Positions 63,956 through 64,000 of a stretch of 64,000 nucleotides of DNA are shown here, one piece after another. Position numbers and translations under genes: made by a program. Within the stretch, counting starts at the first letter, position 1. Each line of letters opens with the position of its first letter. The notes under the pieces are model-generated. The model was not told the DNA's origin, ran no database searches, and was given only the letters and a program-made list of their open reading frames with translations. The DNA is from Scleromatobacter sp964418745 (GTDB lineage: Bacteria; Pseudomonadota; Gammaproteobacteria; Burkholderiales; Burkholderiaceae_C): assembly GCA_964418745.1 (NCBI GenBank), contig CAYQMX010000004.1, positions 186,001-250,000 on the forward strand. The letters run 5' to 3'.

Positions 63956-64000
63956 TCTTGACGCGCGGAATGCCGTCAACGTGAAATGAACGTCATCGCA

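Overview
The window is a very GC-rich chromosomal segment from a betaproteobacterium of the order Burkholderiales. The evidence is gene content and order: pyrG, eno and ftsB in a row; zapB, zapA, 6S RNA and an EVE-domain gene in a row; darP divergent from pmbA; and a PilV-PilW-PilX-PilY1-PilE minor pilin cluster. Codon use also fits the Rubrivivax/Leptothrix/Roseateles side of the order, but I cannot name a genus. No tRNA, rRNA, insertion sequence, phage or CRISPR array is visible, so most of the window reads as core chromosome.

Layout. 1-2143: ferritin-like protein (partial), gamma carbonic anhydrase, Hsp33. 2337-8825: a type IV pilus operon (FimT/GspH, PilV, PilW, PilX, a PilY1 carrying an N-terminal lectin-like region, PilE) closed by a strong hairpin. 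8911-11865 (minus): nicotinamide riboside uptake and phosphorylation (pnuC, nadR-like), ftsB, eno. 12134-18445 (minus): pyrG, alpha/beta hydrolase, a solitary Anbu-type proteasome-like peptidase, mutS. 18699-24265: small hypothetical protein, suhB, trmJ, cysE, a LysM-FecR protein, mog. 24258-30012: darP, pmbA, a sodium/proton antiporter, a GTG-start hypothetical protein and small Gly/Tyr-rich envelope proteins. 30013-33978 (minus): sulfurtransferase-like protein, YqeY, rpsU, flavoprotein, EVE protein, 6S RNA, zapA, zapB. 34143-38110: cobalamin riboswitch with btuB-btuC-btuD. 38115-43543 (minus): mltB and a TgpA transglutaminase-DUF58-MoxR operon. 43657-47404: histone-deacetylase-like hydrolase, two YciI/DGPF proteins, an ECF42-type sigma factor and a VOC protein. 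47608-49032: MscS channel.

49145-60563 (minus) is a two-partner secretion locus: a giant TpsA exoprotein with an extended signal peptide and, translationally coupled behind it, its TpsB transporter. The TpsA gene holds a 735-bp in-frame tandem duplication and is interrupted by a 100-N scaffold gap. The gap is flanked on both sides by the same 55 bases, so the apparent frameshift there is an assembly effect. 60933-63840 holds a lower-GC lipoprotein, a CPBP membrane protease, and a fusion of a MerR-type DNA-binding domain with citrate synthase, whose promoter region contains a 17-bp inverted repeat.

Less ordinary items: the lectin-like head on PilY1, the expanding TpsA repeat, a short palindromic element that begins exactly on the stop codons of two unrelated genes, the isolated Anbu peptidase, the absence of kdsA between pyrG and eno, and the HTH-citrate synthase fusion.
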